A stretch of 64,000 nt of DNA from Teichococcus vastitatis. GTDB taxonomy: Bacteria > Pseudomonadota > Alphaproteobacteria > Acetobacterales > Acetobacteraceae. Under the pieces are notes generated by a model that did no database searches, was not told the origin of the DNA, and saw only the letters and a program-made list of their open reading frames with translations. The stretch lies in the NCBI RefSeq assembly GCF_003604215.1, contig NZ_QXGS01000001.1, forward strand, positions 620,001 through 684,000, written 5' to 3'. Both the position numbers and the translations under genes were made by a program. This document shows, piece by piece, positions 1-8,681 of the stretch (its first letter is position 1; each line of letters begins with the position of its first letter).

Positions 1-764
1 ACATCGGCGGGCTGAGCCACGTCTTCAACTTCGACGTGCCGTTCCGCGACGAGGATTACGTCCATCGCATCGGCCGCACCGGCCGCGCCGGCCGGGAAGG
101 CAATGCCCTGACCCTGGCCACGGCGGACGACGTGAAGCTGGTGGCGGCCATCGAGGCCCTGACCGGCAAGCCGATCCCCCGCATCGAGATCCCCGGCCTC
201 GATCCGGTGTCCGCCGAGGAACTGGCCGAGGCGGCCAGCGCCCCGCGCGGCGGCCGTGGCCGTGGCCGCGCCGCTCCCGCCAAGGGGCGCGGCCGCGACG
301 AGCCGCGCGAGATCGCCCGCCGCGGCAATGCCCGGCACCGCGACGAGCGGCGGCCCGAACCCCGGCCGGCGGAAGCGCGGCTGGTGGAAGCGCGCCCCGT
401 CGAGGAGGTGGTGGAGGCGCCCGCGCCGCTGCCGCCCCGCGAGGAACGGTTCCAGGAGCCGCGCCGCCGTGACGAGCGGCGCGACGAGCCCCGCGGTGGC
501 CGCCGCCAGGACCCGCGGGAGGCCGGCCGTCCCCAGCGGGAGAGCCAGCCGCGGGACCAGCAGCGCGACAGCTACCGCGATGCACCGCGCGACGATCGCA
601 GGCGCGACCGTGGCGACAGCCGGCGGGACGACCTCGGCCCGGCCGTGCTGGGCTTCGGCGATGCCATTCCGGCCTTCATGCTGATCCCGATCCCGCGCCC
701 GCGGCGCGACGCCGCCGAGGCGCAGCCCGCGCCGGATGGCGACGCCGGCTCCGAGGCGGCCTGA
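1..764 (+). CDS. DEAD-box ATP-dependent RNA helicase, C-terminal part (5' end outside window)
   Basis: Partial gene, open from base 3 to the stop at 762-764, giving 253 residues. The first 32 residues contain the end of the helicase C domain: a HVFNFDVP stretch, then [11 protein letters not shown] (motif VI, which contacts ATP and RNA). After about residue 90 the chain becomes a low-complexity tail rich in Arg, Glu, Asp and Pro with RGGRGRGR- and RRDERR-type runs, as in RhlE-like helicases, where such tails bind RNA non-specifically. Expected role: ATP-driven RNA unwinding in ribosome assembly or RNA decay. The N-terminal Walker A and DEAD motifs lie upstream of the window, so the subfamily cannot be fixed. 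The tail is more G+C- and Arg-rich than the neighbouring genes. Confidence 0.9.
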   Translation, partial: IGGLSHVFNFDVPFRDEDYVHRIGRTGRAGREGNALTLATADDVKLVAAIEALTGKPIPRIEIPGLDPVSAEELAEAASAPRGGRGRGRAAPAKGRGRDEPREIARRGNARHRDERRPEPRPAEARLVEARPVEEVVEAPAPLPPREERFQEPRRRDERRDEPRGGRRQDPREAGRPQRESQPRDQQRDSYRDAPRDDRRRDRGDSRRDDLGPAVLGFGDAIPAFMLIPIPRPRRDAAEAQPAPDGDAGSEAA

Positions 765-773
765 TCACAGCCG

Positions 774-798
774 CCCGCTCCAGGATTCAGGGAGCGGG
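774..798 (+). terminator. hairpin after the helicase gene
   Basis: An 8-bp perfect stem (CCCGCTCC / GGAGCGGG) closes a 9-base loop 10 bases after the helicase stop. No clear T-run follows, so it may act as a weak or Rho-assisted terminator or as a 3' end stabiliser. Confidence 0.35.
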
Positions 799-870
799 TG
801 GTTGTCGGACGCCCCCGGCAGGGCCAATCTCCCGGCCTGCCGAAAAGACTCTGCCAGGAGAGAACGCCCC

Positions 871-2061
871 ATGAACGCCATCACCCAGTCTGCCCGTCCC
901 AGCTTTGTCTGGGACGATGCGCTGCTGCTGGAGGACCAGCTCTCCGAAGACGAGCGCATGATCCGCGACGCCGCGCGCGATTACTGCCAGGAGAAGCTGT
1001 TCCCGCGCGTGCTGGAGGCCAACCGGCATGAGCACTTCCACCGGGAGATCATGAACGAGTTCGGCGAGATGGGCTTCCTGGGCGCCACGCTCGACAGCCA
1101 TGGCTGCGCCGGCGTCAACTACGTCTCCTACGGCCTGATCGCGCGCGAGGTGGAGCGGGTCGACAGCGGCTACCGCTCGGCCTTCTCGGTGCAGTCCTCC
1201 CTGGCGATGTTCCCGATCTGGGCCTACGGCTCCGAGGCGCTGAAGGACCGGCTGCTGCCGGGGATGCGGAAGGGTGAGCTGGTCGGCTGCTTCGGCCTGA
1301 CCGAGCCGGATGCCGGCTCTGACCCCTCCTCCATGCGCACCCGCGCCAAGAAGGTGGATGGCGGGTATCTGGTGTCCGGCTCCAAGACCTGGATCACCAA
1401 CTCCCCCATTGCTGACGTGTTCGTGGTGTGGGCCAAGGACGATGCCGGGGATGTGCGCGGCTACGTGCTGGAGAAGGGCATGAAGGGCCTGTCCGCGCCC
1501 AAGATCGAGGGCAAGTTCAGCCTGCGCGCCTCCACCACCGGCATGATCATGATGGAGGAAGTGTTCGTTCCCGAGGACAACCAGCTTAACGTCAAGGGGC
1601 TGAAGGGGCCGTTCTCCTGCCTCAACCGGGCGCGCTACGGCATTGCCTGGGGCGCCCTCGGCGCGGCCGAGTTCTGCTGGCACGCCGCCCGCACCTACAC
1701 GCTCGAGCGCAAGATGTTCGGCCGCCCGCTGGCGGCGACGCAGCTGGTGCAGAAAAAGCTGGCCGACATGCAGACCGAGATCACGCTAGGCCTGCACAGC
1801 GTGCTGCGCCTGGGCCGGCTGTTCGACGAGCACCGCGTGGCGCCGGAGATGATCTCCCTGCTGAAGCGGAACAATTGCGGCAAGGCGCTCGACATCGCCC
1901 GCGTGTCGCGTGACATGCATGGCGGCAACGGCATCGCCGACGAGTACCACGTGATCCGCCATGTGATGAACCTGGAGGCGGTGAACACCTATGAGGGCAC
2001 GCATGACGTGCATGCCCTGATCCTGGGCCGGGCGCAGACCGGGCTCAACGCCTTCGGCTGA
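871..2061 (+). CDS. gcdH: glutaryl-CoA dehydrogenase (acyl-CoA dehydrogenase family)
   Basis: A 396-residue FAD enzyme that oxidises and decarboxylates glutaryl-CoA to crotonyl-CoA in lysine, tryptophan and hydroxylysine breakdown, passing electrons to ETF. The acyl-CoA dehydrogenase fold is complete: [11 protein letters not shown] in the FAD/substrate region, a [14 protein letters not shown] helix, and near the C-terminus [15 protein letters not shown] followed by [10 protein letters not shown], where Glu375 is the expected catalytic base. The RVDSGYRS and [11 protein letters not shown] segments are typical of GcdH rather than of general acyl-CoA dehydrogenases. The ATG at 871 is preceded by AGGAG at 857-861; the longer open frame upstream lacks family similarity. 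It stands alone, with no glutarate regulator or CoA-transferase beside it. Confidence 0.92.
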   Translation: MNAITQSARPSFVWDDALLLEDQLSEDERMIRDAARDYCQEKLFPRVLEANRHEHFHREIMNEFGEMGFLGATLDSHGCAGVNYVSYGLIAREVERVDSGYRSAFSVQSSLAMFPIWAYGSEALKDRLLPGMRKGELVGCFGLTEPDAGSDPSSMRTRAKKVDGGYLVSGSKTWITNSPIADVFVVWAKDDAGDVRGYVLEKGMKGLSAPKIEGKFSLRASTTGMIMMEEVFVPEDNQLNVKGLKGPFSCLNRARYGIAWGALGAAEFCWHAARTYTLERKMFGRPLAATQLVQKKLADMQTEITLGLHSVLRLGRLFDEHRVAPEMISLLKRNNCGKALDIARVSRDMHGGNGIADEYHVIRHVMNLEAVNTYEGTHDVHALILGRAQTGLNAFG

Positions 2062-2088
2062 ACCGGCGCGGCGGCGGAAGGAGAATGG

Positions 2089-2496
2089 GTGCCTGACGCC
2101 GCCGATCTGGTGGAGGTGGAGCGCGCGATCCAGCTGGCGATCGCGCCCGCCTTTCTGCTCACCGCCACCGTCGCCACGCTGAACCTGCTGACACTGCGGC
2201 TGAACCGCGTGATCGATCGCAGTCTGATGCCGGACAACAACAGCAGGCCGCGCCAGGGGCTGCTGCAGCGGCGGGCGGCCGTGATCCGCGCCGCCATTGC
2301 CTGTGCCATTGTTTCGGCCATCTGCATCTCTCTGCTGGCTACCGCCGGCTTTGTCGGCGTGTTCCTGGCCATCCCGCTCGGCGGCGCGGTCGGGCTGCTG
2401 CTGCTGGGCGGCATGGCGATGCTGATCGCCACCTTTCTCCTGTTTCTGTTCGAGGTCTGGCTGGCCCGGACCCGCGAGGACCTGCCGGGACCATGA
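2089..2496 (+). CDS. DUF2721-type small membrane protein
   Basis: A 135-residue hydrophobic protein of unknown function. Three membrane segments can be seen: about residues 13-35 (IAPAFLLTATVATLNLLTL), 62-88, and 90-122. The LRLNRVIDRS motif after the first helix is the signature by which I assign it to the DUF2721 family. Start is GTG at 2089, with GGAAGGAGA just upstream; the nearby ATG at 2085 runs into a stop after three codons and is rejected. Its stop overlaps the ATG of the downstream RNA methyltransferase by four bases, so the two are translationally coupled, though no functional link is known. Confidence 0.7.
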   Translation: MPDAADLVEVERAIQLAIAPAFLLTATVATLNLLTLRLNRVIDRSLMPDNNSRPRQGLLQRRAAVIRAAIACAIVSAICISLLATAGFVGVFLAIPLGGAVGLLLLGGMAMLIATFLLFLFEVWLARTREDLPGP

Positions 2497-3776
2497 CGAC
2501 CCTGGAGTTGGAGATCACCGCCCTCGGCGCCGGCGGCGACGGGCTGGCGGCCACCCCGGACGGCGCCCGCCTGTTCGTGCCCGGCGCACTGCCGGGCGAG
2601 CAGGTGCGCGTCAGTCCCGGCCCGAAGCGTGGCGATGGCATGGCGGTGGTGCTGGAGGGCGTGCTGTCCCCCAGTCGCGATCGCGTGGAGCCGCCCTGCC
2701 CGCATTTTCCCCGCTGCGGCGGCTGCACCATCCAGCATCTGGCCCTCGCGCCCTACGCCGCCTGGAAGCGCGCTCGGCTGGCCGAGGCCCTGTCGCGCGC
2801 CGGCTTTCCCGACGCGCCGGTGGCGGACACGGTGGTCACGCCGCCGCAGACCCGCCGCCGGGCCGACCTGGCGCTGCGGCGGCAGGCGGATGGCCGCGTG
2901 CTGCTCGGCTTCCACGAGCGCAGCGCCGGCGCGGTGGAGGACCTCTCCACCTGCCTGGTGCTGAACCCGGCGCTGGTGGCGTTGTTCGAGCCGCTGCGGG
3001 CCCTGCTGCGGGGCCTGCGGGCCTTCCGCCGGGAAGGCTCGGCGGTGCTGAACCTGCTGGACACCGGTCCCGACCTGCTGCTGCGTCTGGATGGCGAGCC
3101 GAACGCCGCCGATCGCAGCGCCATCGCGGCCTTCGCGGCGGCGCACCGCATTCCACGGATCGCCGGTGGGACGCTGAAGGGCGGCACCACGGAAACCTTG
3201 GCCCAGCTGGGCGCGGTGTCCATGGCCCTGGGCGGCGTGCCGGTGGCCCCTCCCCCCGGTGCCTTCCTGCAGGCGACGCCGCAGGGCGAAGCCGCCATCA
3301 TCGCCGCGGTGCTGGACGGATTGCCCCGCAAGCTGGCCGGCAAGGCCCGCATCGCGGAACTGCACGCCGGGCTCGGCACCCTGTCCTTTCCGCTGGCGGA
3401 ACGCGCCCGCGTGGCCGCATTCGAGGGAGCGGCCGATGCCGTCGCGGCGTTGGACGTCGCCGCCCGCCGGGTCGGCGCCGCGATCAGCGCCACGCGGCGC
3501 GACCTGGCGCGTCAGCCGCTGGCGCCGAAGGAGCTGGACGGCTTCGCCGCCCTGGTGCTGGACCCGCCCTTCGCCGGCGCCCTGGACCAGATGCCGGCGC
3601 TGGCCCGCAGCCAGCTGCAGCGCATTGTTTACGTGTCCTGCAACCCTGCCGCGCTGACACGCGACGGCAAGTTGCTGCAGCAGGCGGGATGGCGGGTGGC
3701 ACAGGCCACGCCCATCGACCAGTTCCTGTGGTCCACCCAGCTGGAAGCCGTGGTCAGCTTCGAAAGGCCGCGCTGA
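2493..3776 (+). CDS. class I SAM-dependent RNA (uracil-C5) methyltransferase, TrmA/RlmD family
   Basis: A 427-residue enzyme expected to methylate C5 of a uracil in rRNA (RlmC/RlmD type) or tRNA. Order of domains: short TRAM-like N-terminal region (1-60), Fe-S segment, then a Rossmann methyltransferase domain. Cys69, Cys75, Cys78 and Cys154 match the C-x5-C-x2-C...C pattern that holds a [4Fe-4S] cluster in E. coli RlmD. Cys383 in VSCNPAALTRD is the catalytic nucleophile. LDPPFAG is the substrate-loop equivalent of DPPR. The SAM-binding region reads LHAGLGTLSF, somewhat degenerate from the usual DLYCGxGxF. Start ATG overlaps the previous gene by four bases. Which uracil is modified cannot be told from sequence alone. 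Confidence 0.85.
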   Translation: MTTLELEITALGAGGDGLAATPDGARLFVPGALPGEQVRVSPGPKRGDGMAVVLEGVLSPSRDRVEPPCPHFPRCGGCTIQHLALAPYAAWKRARLAEALSRAGFPDAPVADTVVTPPQTRRRADLALRRQADGRVLLGFHERSAGAVEDLSTCLVLNPALVALFEPLRALLRGLRAFRREGSAVLNLLDTGPDLLLRLDGEPNAADRSAIAAFAAAHRIPRIAGGTLKGGTTETLAQLGAVSMALGGVPVAPPPGAFLQATPQGEAAIIAAVLDGLPRKLAGKARIAELHAGLGTLSFPLAERARVAAFEGAADAVAALDVAARRVGAAISATRRDLARQPLAPKELDGFAALVLDPPFAGALDQMPALARSQLQRIVYVSCNPAALTRDGKLLQQAGWRVAQATPIDQFLWSTQLEAVVSFERPR

Positions 3777-3863
3777 CGCCGTTTGCGGCCTCTTGATCCG
3801 GGCCGGGTGATGACCACCCTTTCACCGGATGCCACCGCCGGGGTGGCCGTGGGAGGCGAGAGC

Positions 3864-4874
3864 ATGAATTTCGATCGACGGACGCTGGTGCTGGCGGCAG
3901 GCGCCGTGGCGATGGCACCGGCCGTGCTGCGCTACGGGCTGGGCAGCGCGCTGGCCCAGGCCCCCGCCGCCGCGCCGACCACCGGACTCGGCGATCCGGC
4001 CGCGCAGGCCCCCGGCTTCTACCGCCTCAAGCTCGGCAGCCGCCATGTGACGCTGGTGAATGACGGCTTCGGCCGCCGTCCTAAGCCTACCGAGGGCTTT
4101 GTCCGCAACGCCGAAGCCGGTGCCGTGCAGGCCGCCTTGGAAGAGGCCTTCCTGCCGACCGACGCGCTGGAGATTCCCTACACCGTGGTGGTGCTGGATG
4201 GCCCGGACGGTTTGACGCTGTTCGACACCGGGACGGGCGGCCAGCTCGGCGCCACGGCGGGCCGGATGGCGGCTAATATGCGCGCGGCGGGGCTCGATGC
4301 GGCCCGCGTCACCCGCATTGTCATGACCCACTTCCATGGCGACCATATCGCTGGCCTGACCGACGCGGGCGGCAAGCCCACCTACCCGAATGCCGAGCTG
4401 GTGGTGCCCAAGGAGGAGTGGGATTTCTGGATGGATGACGGGCAGGCCAGCCGCGCGCCCGAGCCCATGAGGCCGGCCTTCGCCCTGGTTCGCCGGAAGA
4501 TGGAGCCCTACAAGGCGAAGCTGCGCCAGGTCGAGGGTGCGGCGGCGGTGGCCGATGGCATCCAGGCAGTGCCGACGCCGGGTCACACGCCGGGCCACAC
4601 CAGCTACCTGCTGGCGGATGGCAATGACCAGCTGATGGTGCTGGGCGACGTTACCAACCGGCCCGAGCTGAACCTGCGGAATCCCGGCTGGCACCTGGTG
4701 TTCGACATGGATCCGGCGCTGGCCGAAAGCACCCGCCGCAGCACCTTTGACCGCGTGGCCGCCGACCGTATCCGCTGCGCCGGCTATCACTGGCCCTTCC
4801 CGGCGGTTGGCCACGTCGCCAAGGAGGCGAATGGCTACCGCTTCGTGCCAGTGACCTGGAGCAGCGCCGTCTGA
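3864..4874 (+). CDS. exported metallo-beta-lactamase-fold hydrolase
   Basis: A 336-residue MBL-fold protein. The N-terminus has a twin-arginine-like signal (FDRRTLVLAAG..., ending ALAQA near residue 33), so the folded metalloenzyme is probably exported to the periplasm. The zinc ligands are clear: THFHGDH gives His156, His158, Asp160 and His161; His241 and His245 lie in GHTPGHTS, and a VLGDVTN segment supplies the bridging Asp. The overall form resembles lactonase-like MBL hydrolases, but substrate is unknown. The ATG at 3864 follows GGGAGGCGAG; the earlier TTG at 3783 adds residues without similarity. It is followed by a strong bidirectional hairpin and faces the SUF operon tail to tail. Confidence 0.82.
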   Translation: MNFDRRTLVLAAGAVAMAPAVLRYGLGSALAQAPAAAPTTGLGDPAAQAPGFYRLKLGSRHVTLVNDGFGRRPKPTEGFVRNAEAGAVQAALEEAFLPTDALEIPYTVVVLDGPDGLTLFDTGTGGQLGATAGRMAANMRAAGLDAARVTRIVMTHFHGDHIAGLTDAGGKPTYPNAELVVPKEEWDFWMDDGQASRAPEPMRPAFALVRRKMEPYKAKLRQVEGAAAVADGIQAVPTPGHTPGHTSYLLADGNDQLMVLGDVTNRPELNLRNPGWHLVFDMDPALAESTRRSTFDRVAADRIRCAGYHWPFPAVGHVAKEANGYRFVPVTWSSAV

Positions 4875-4879
4875 GCCAC

Positions 4880-4901
4880 CGGCGGGCCGTCAGGCCCGCC
4901 G
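4880..4901. terminator. bidirectional hairpin between the MBL gene and sufA
   Basis: A perfect 9-bp stem (CGGCGGGCC / GGCCCGCCG) with a four-base GTCA loop sits in the 34-base gap between two convergent genes. T-runs are absent on both sides, so it would act as a GC-rich terminator or transcript end for either strand. Confidence 0.6.
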
Positions 4902-4908
4902 CATCGCC

Positions 4909-5277
4909 TCAGACGTGGAAGCTTTCGCCGCAGCCGCAGCGACCCTTCTCATTGGGATTGGTGAAGGTGAAGCCGGCCGACATCGCCTTGGTCTCATAGT
5001 CCATGGTGGTGCCGATCAGGAACAGCGTCGCCTTGCGGTCCACCAGGACGGTCAGGCCCTTGTCCTTCACCACCTCGTCACCCGGACCGGGCGCCTCGGC
5101 CCAGTCCAGGTCATAGGCCATGCCGGAGCAGCCCTTGGTCTTCACGGCGATGCGCAGCAGCTTGCCCTGTTGGCCGCCGCTCTCATACAGCGCGCGCAAC
5201 CGCTCGGCCGCGGCGTCGGACAGCGACATCAGCGGCGGCAGGGCACGGGTCGGGCGGGACGTGGTGGTGGTGCTCAT
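4909..5277 (-). CDS. sufA: SufA, A-type Fe-S cluster carrier
   Basis: A 122-residue HesB/IscA/SufA protein that accepts Fe-S clusters from the SufBCD scaffold and passes them to apo-proteins. The three conserved cysteines are present: Cys50 in KGCSGM, and Cys114 and Cys116 in RCGCGESF at the extreme C-terminus. The core starts near residue 17 (LMSLSDAAAERL); the first 15 residues are a flexible Thr/Pro-rich leader. It is the last gene of the suf operon, 24 bases after sufT. The convergent hairpin downstream marks the operon end. Confidence 0.93.
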   Translation of the reverse strand: MSTTTTSRPTRALPPLMSLSDAAAERLRALYESGGQQGKLLRIAVKTKGCSGMAYDLDWAEAPGPGDEVVKDKGLTVLVDRKATLFLIGTTMDYETKAMSAGFTFTNPNEKGRCGCGESFHV

Positions 5278-5301
5278 GACAAACCCTGATATGGCGCGGC
5301 C

Positions 5302-5685
5302 TCAGTACATGTTCAACGCCAGCTTGGCGTCTTCGCTCATGCGGGACGGATCCCAGGGCGGGTCCCACACCACTTCCACCGCGACGTCACTGACGCCCGG
5401 CACGGTGCGCACCATTTCCTCGACCTGCGCCGGCAACTCCTGCGCCGAGGGGCAGGAGGGCGTGGTCAGCGTCATCTCGACCTTGACCTTGCCGTCCTCG
5501 CCCATCTCGATGGCGTAGATCAGGCCCAACTCGTAGATGTTGACCGGGATCTCGGGGTCGTAGACCTGCCCGATCGCGCTGATCACCGCGTCCTCAGAGA
5601 TGCGCGGCGTGGTTTCGCCATCCGGCGTCCAGGCGGCGTGCGCCTCCCTCGGGGCGCCGTCCGGCGCAGGAATGCCATCACTCAC
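5302..5685 (-). CDS. sufT: SufT / MIP18-family (DUF59) Fe-S assembly factor
   Basis: A 127-residue protein of the MIP18/DUF59 family that assists Fe-S protein maturation. Visible hallmarks are VYDPEIPVNIYELGLIY (residues 41-57) and TTPSCPSA with the single conserved Cys78, plus a VWDPPWDPSRM segment near the C-terminus typical of SufT. About 30 N-terminal residues before the domain are variable. The start overlaps the end of sufU by eight bases, so it is translated as part of the suf operon. Alternative annotations such as PaaD-like are unlikely given the operon position. Confidence 0.93.
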   Translation of the reverse strand: MSDGIPAPDGAPREAHAAWTPDGETTPRISEDAVISAIGQVYDPEIPVNIYELGLIYAIEMGEDGKVKVEMTLTTPSCPSAQELPAQVEEMVRTVPGVSDVAVEVVWDPPWDPSRMSEDAKLALNMY

Positions 5686-6145
5686 TGCTCGCCTCCTTGC
5701 CTGAATTGTCCAGCGCGGCGTTCAGGGTGTGCCAGGCCAGCGTGGCGCACTTCACCCGGCTGGGAAACTCCGAAACGCCGCCCAGCACCTGCAGGCGCTC
5801 CATGTCGTCGGCCAGCGCGCCGCCGCATTCCGGACAGGTGCCGGTGGTGGCGAGAGCGCGGAACTTGTCGGACAGCTCCTTGGCCTCTTCCGGCGTCTTG
5901 CCGCGCACCGTTTCCGTCATCAGGCTGGCCGAGGCCATGGAGATGGCGCAGCCCTTTCCTTGGAAGGCGATGTCATCCAGCCGCCCGTCCGGCGCCAGCT
6001 TGACCCACAGCTCCATGCGGTCGCCGCACATGGGATTGTCGCCGCGCCCTTCGCGGTCGGCATCGTCCAGCCGGCGGAAGTTCCGCGGCTTGCGGCCGTG
6101 GTCGAGGATAACTTCCTGATAAAGATCCCGCAGATCGTCAAACAT
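5678..6145 (-). CDS. sufU: SufU-type Fe-S assembly / sulfur-accepting protein
   Basis: A 155-residue IscU/SufU-like protein. The three scaffold cysteines are Cys40 (NPMCGD), Cys66 (GKGCAIS) and Cys133 (RVKCATLAWHTL). Between the second and third there is an extended segment characteristic of SufU, which binds zinc and takes sulfur from SufS. That segment here contains an additional CPEC pair (Cys104, Cys107), giving five cysteines in all. The suf operon has no sufE, so SufU is the likely sulfur acceptor for SufS. Its ATG is immediately adjacent to the end of sufS (overlap of one base), and its 3' end overlaps sufT. Confidence 0.9.
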   Translation of the reverse strand: MFDDLRDLYQEVILDHGRKPRNFRRLDDADREGRGDNPMCGDRMELWVKLAPDGRLDDIAFQGKGCAISMASASLMTETVRGKTPEEAKELSDKFRALATTGTCPECGGALADDMERLQVLGGVSEFPSRVKCATLAWHTLNAALDNSGKEASSE

Positions 6146-7383
6146 TACCCGAAGAACTCCCGCGCCTTGCCCAGCGCCTCCGCGAGATAGTCGATCTCGC
6201 CCTCGGTCGTGTACAGACCGAAGGAAGCGCGGCAGGTGCTCTCGATCTCAAATCGGGTGTGCAGCGGCTCGGCGCAATGGCGTCCGGAGCGCACCGCGAT
6301 CCCGACGCGGTCCAGCAATGTCGCCAGATCATGCGAATGGGCGTTGGGCAGCGACACGGCGAACACGCCGCCGCGATCCTGCGCATTGCCGAGCAGCCGC
6401 AGTCCTTCCACCGCCGAAAGCTTCCGCATGGCATGGTCGACCAGCCGGCGCTCATGCGCTTCAATCGACGCCATGCCGATGGCCTGAACGTAATCGATGG
6501 CGGCGTGCAGCCCCACCGCCTCGATGATGGGCGGCGTGCCGGCCTCGAACTTGGCGGGCACCGGCGCGGTGCGGTAGCCTTCCAGGGTGACTTCCTCGAT
6601 CATGTCGCCGCCGCCCATGAAGGGCGGCATCTGCTCCAGCAGCTCCATCCGCGCCCACAGCACGCCGATGCCGGTCGGACCGTAGAGCTTGTGACCGGTG
6701 AAGACGTAGAAGTCGCAATCCAGCGCCTGCACGTCGACGCGCCGGTGCACGGCGGCCTGCGAGCCGTCCAGCAGCAGCTTGGCGCCATGCGCGTGCACGA
6801 GGCGGGCGATGCGCTCAGCCGGCGTCACGGTGCCCAGCACGTTGCTCATGTGGGTGATGGCGGCCAGCCGCACCTTGCCGTCGCGCAGCTTGGCCTCGAG
6901 GTCGTCGAGGTCCAGCTCGCCATCATCGGTGACGCGGGCGATGCGCAGCTCGATGCCATGCGCGTCCCGCAGCATCAGCCAGGGCACGAAATTGGCGTGG
7001 TGCTCCATCTCGGACACCAGCACCGCGTCGCCCGGGCGCAGCACGCCGCGCCCATAGGAATGCGCCACCAGATTGATCGCGGCGGTGGAGGAATTGGTGA
7101 ACACCACCTCCCGCTCCGTCGCCGCGTTGAGGAAGCCGGCCACGGCGCGGCGGGCGCTCTCATACGCCTCCGTCGCCGCCTCCGAGAGGTGGTAGGCGCC
7201 GCGGTGGACGTTGGCGTAGGACGTCTCCATCATCCGCGTCATGGCGCCGATCACCTGGCGCGGCTTCTGCGCCGAGGCGCCGCTGTCGAGGAACACCAGA
7301 TCCTTGCCGCGGACCTTCTGCGACAGGATCGGGAAGTCCTGGCGGATGCGCGCGACGTCGAAGGCCGGTGTTCCCCCGTCCAT
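6145..7383 (-). CDS. sufS: SufS cysteine desulfurase
   Basis: A 412-residue group II cysteine desulfurase: PLP-dependent removal of sulfur from cysteine to give alanine and a protein persulfide. Lys232 in FTGHKLYGPTG is the PLP Schiff-base lysine; Cys370 in RSGRHCAEPL is the persulfide-forming cysteine in the short loop typical of SufS rather than IscS. The N-terminal IRQDFPIL and FLDSGASAQKP segments are standard for the family. The start is the ATG at 7383, which shares one base with the sufD stop (TGATG); a longer upstream open frame is antisense-like and rejected. The typical loop is RTGHHCAQP, so the local RSGRHCAEP variant is a mild departure. Confidence 0.95.
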   Translation of the reverse strand: MDGGTPAFDVARIRQDFPILSQKVRGKDLVFLDSGASAQKPRQVIGAMTRMMETSYANVHRGAYHLSEAATEAYESARRAVAGFLNAATEREVVFTNSSTAAINLVAHSYGRGVLRPGDAVLVSEMEHHANFVPWLMLRDAHGIELRIARVTDDGELDLDDLEAKLRDGKVRLAAITHMSNVLGTVTPAERIARLVHAHGAKLLLDGSQAAVHRRVDVQALDCDFYVFTGHKLYGPTGIGVLWARMELLEQMPPFMGGGDMIEEVTLEGYRTAPVPAKFEAGTPPIIEAVGLHAAIDYVQAIGMASIEAHERRLVDHAMRKLSAVEGLRLLGNAQDRGGVFAVSLPNAHSHDLATLLDRVGIAVRSGRHCAEPLHTRFEIESTCRASFGLYTTEGEIDYLAEALGKAREFFG

Positions 7384-8681
7384 CACGCAGCCATCCTCTG
7401 CCACCAGCCGGACACCGCTTCGCTCAGCGCGGCGCGGGCCACCTCGTTCTCCACCGTCTCCACCGCGTCGAGCAGAAAGGCCTCGATCAGCATGGACCGC
7501 GCCTCGGCCTCCGGAATGCCGCGCGAGCGCAGGTAGAAGAGCTGCGTCTCGTCCAGCGCCCCCACGGTCGCGCCGTGGCTGCACTTCACGTCGTCGGCGT
7601 AGATCTCCAGCTGCGGCTTGCTGTCGATCTCGGCCTGCTCGGACAACAGCAGCGCCTGGTTCATCTGGTAGCCATCGGTGCGCTGGGCGATCTGGTGGAC
7701 GTGGATCTTGCCCTGGAACACGCCGCGCGAGCGGCCGGCCAGCACCGTCTTCACCGTCTGGCGGCTCGGGCAGTCCGGCGCCGCGTGGTCGAGGAAGGTG
7801 GTGCAATCGGCATGCTGCCCGTCGCCCACCAGCTGCGCGCCGTTCAGGTGCGCCGCGGAGAATGCCCCGGCCAGCGTCACATAGGCCTCGGCCCGCGCCA
7901 GCCGGGCGCCGGCATGCAGCAGGAAGCTGTCATAGGTGCCCTTCTCCGCCACGGTGGCGAAGACGGTGGACAGGTGGATGCCGGCCGGCCCCTCCTGCTG
8001 CAGGCGGGCATGGGTGACATGGGCGTCGGCGGCCACCTGGAACTCCAGCACCGGGCTGTGCAGATAGCGGCTCTCTCCATGCCCCCAGGCACGCTCGATC
8101 AGCACCAGCTTCGCGCCCGGCGCCAGCCGCACCAAGTGGCGCGGGTGCAGGGCCACGGGGCGGTCGGCGCGCACCACCGACAGCAGCTCCACCACCCCGC
8201 CATCCTCGCCCGGGGCGAGGTCGATCAGCGCACCGTCCTCGAACAGGGCGGTGTTCAGAGCGGCCAGCGGGACGCCCTCGTGGCGCGCCACGGAGCCCAG
8301 CAGCCCTTCCACCTCGTCCAGGTGCCGCGCCAGGGAGCGCACGGGCGCATCCGGATCGGACAGCTCGGGGCTGAAGCGGCCGTCGATGAACACCACCCGG
8401 CGCGGCGCTGCGGCGCGCGGCAGCGGAATGGCGCTGTCCACCGGCGTCAGCGCCTCACCGAAGCCGGCTTCCTTCAGCGGGCCGAGATCGGTGTATTTCC
8501 AGGCTTCCACCCGGCGGGTCGGGAAGCCCTGCTCGCGGAAGGATGCCGCACCCGCCTCGCGCAGCGATTGCAGCCAGGGCAGGTCGCGGCCCGGCAGGCG
8601 GGCACGCAGCCCTTCGAAGCGATGCAGGAAGCCGGCGGCGCCGGGCTCCGTCAGCGCGTTGTGCTCGGTGATCGCGTTCAT
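7383..8681 (-). CDS. sufD: SufD, Fe-S scaffold complex subunit
   Basis: A 432-residue SufB/SufD-family beta-helix protein that pairs with SufB and the SufC ATPase to form the SufBC2D scaffold. The C-terminal half carries the diagnostic family region: CTTFLDHAAPDCPSRQ, FQGKIHVHQIAQRTDGYQ and CSHGATVGALDETQLFYL, with the conserved His and Cys residues at the SufB/SufD interface. The N-terminal part (to about 100) is the variable helical domain. Its first four bases overlap the end of sufC, and its stop shares a base with the sufS start, so the three are translationally coupled. Confidence 0.95.
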   Translation of the reverse strand: MNAITEHNALTEPGAAGFLHRFEGLRARLPGRDLPWLQSLREAGAASFREQGFPTRRVEAWKYTDLGPLKEAGFGEALTPVDSAIPLPRAAAPRRVVFIDGRFSPELSDPDAPVRSLARHLDEVEGLLGSVARHEGVPLAALNTALFEDGALIDLAPGEDGGVVELLSVVRADRPVALHPRHLVRLAPGAKLVLIERAWGHGESRYLHSPVLEFQVAADAHVTHARLQQEGPAGIHLSTVFATVAEKGTYDSFLLHAGARLARAEAYVTLAGAFSAAHLNGAQLVGDGQHADCTTFLDHAAPDCPSRQTVKTVLAGRSRGVFQGKIHVHQIAQRTDGYQMNQALLLSEQAEIDSKPQLEIYADDVKCSHGATVGALDETQLFYLRSRGIPEAEARSMLIEAFLLDAVETVENEVARAALSEAVSGWWQRMAA

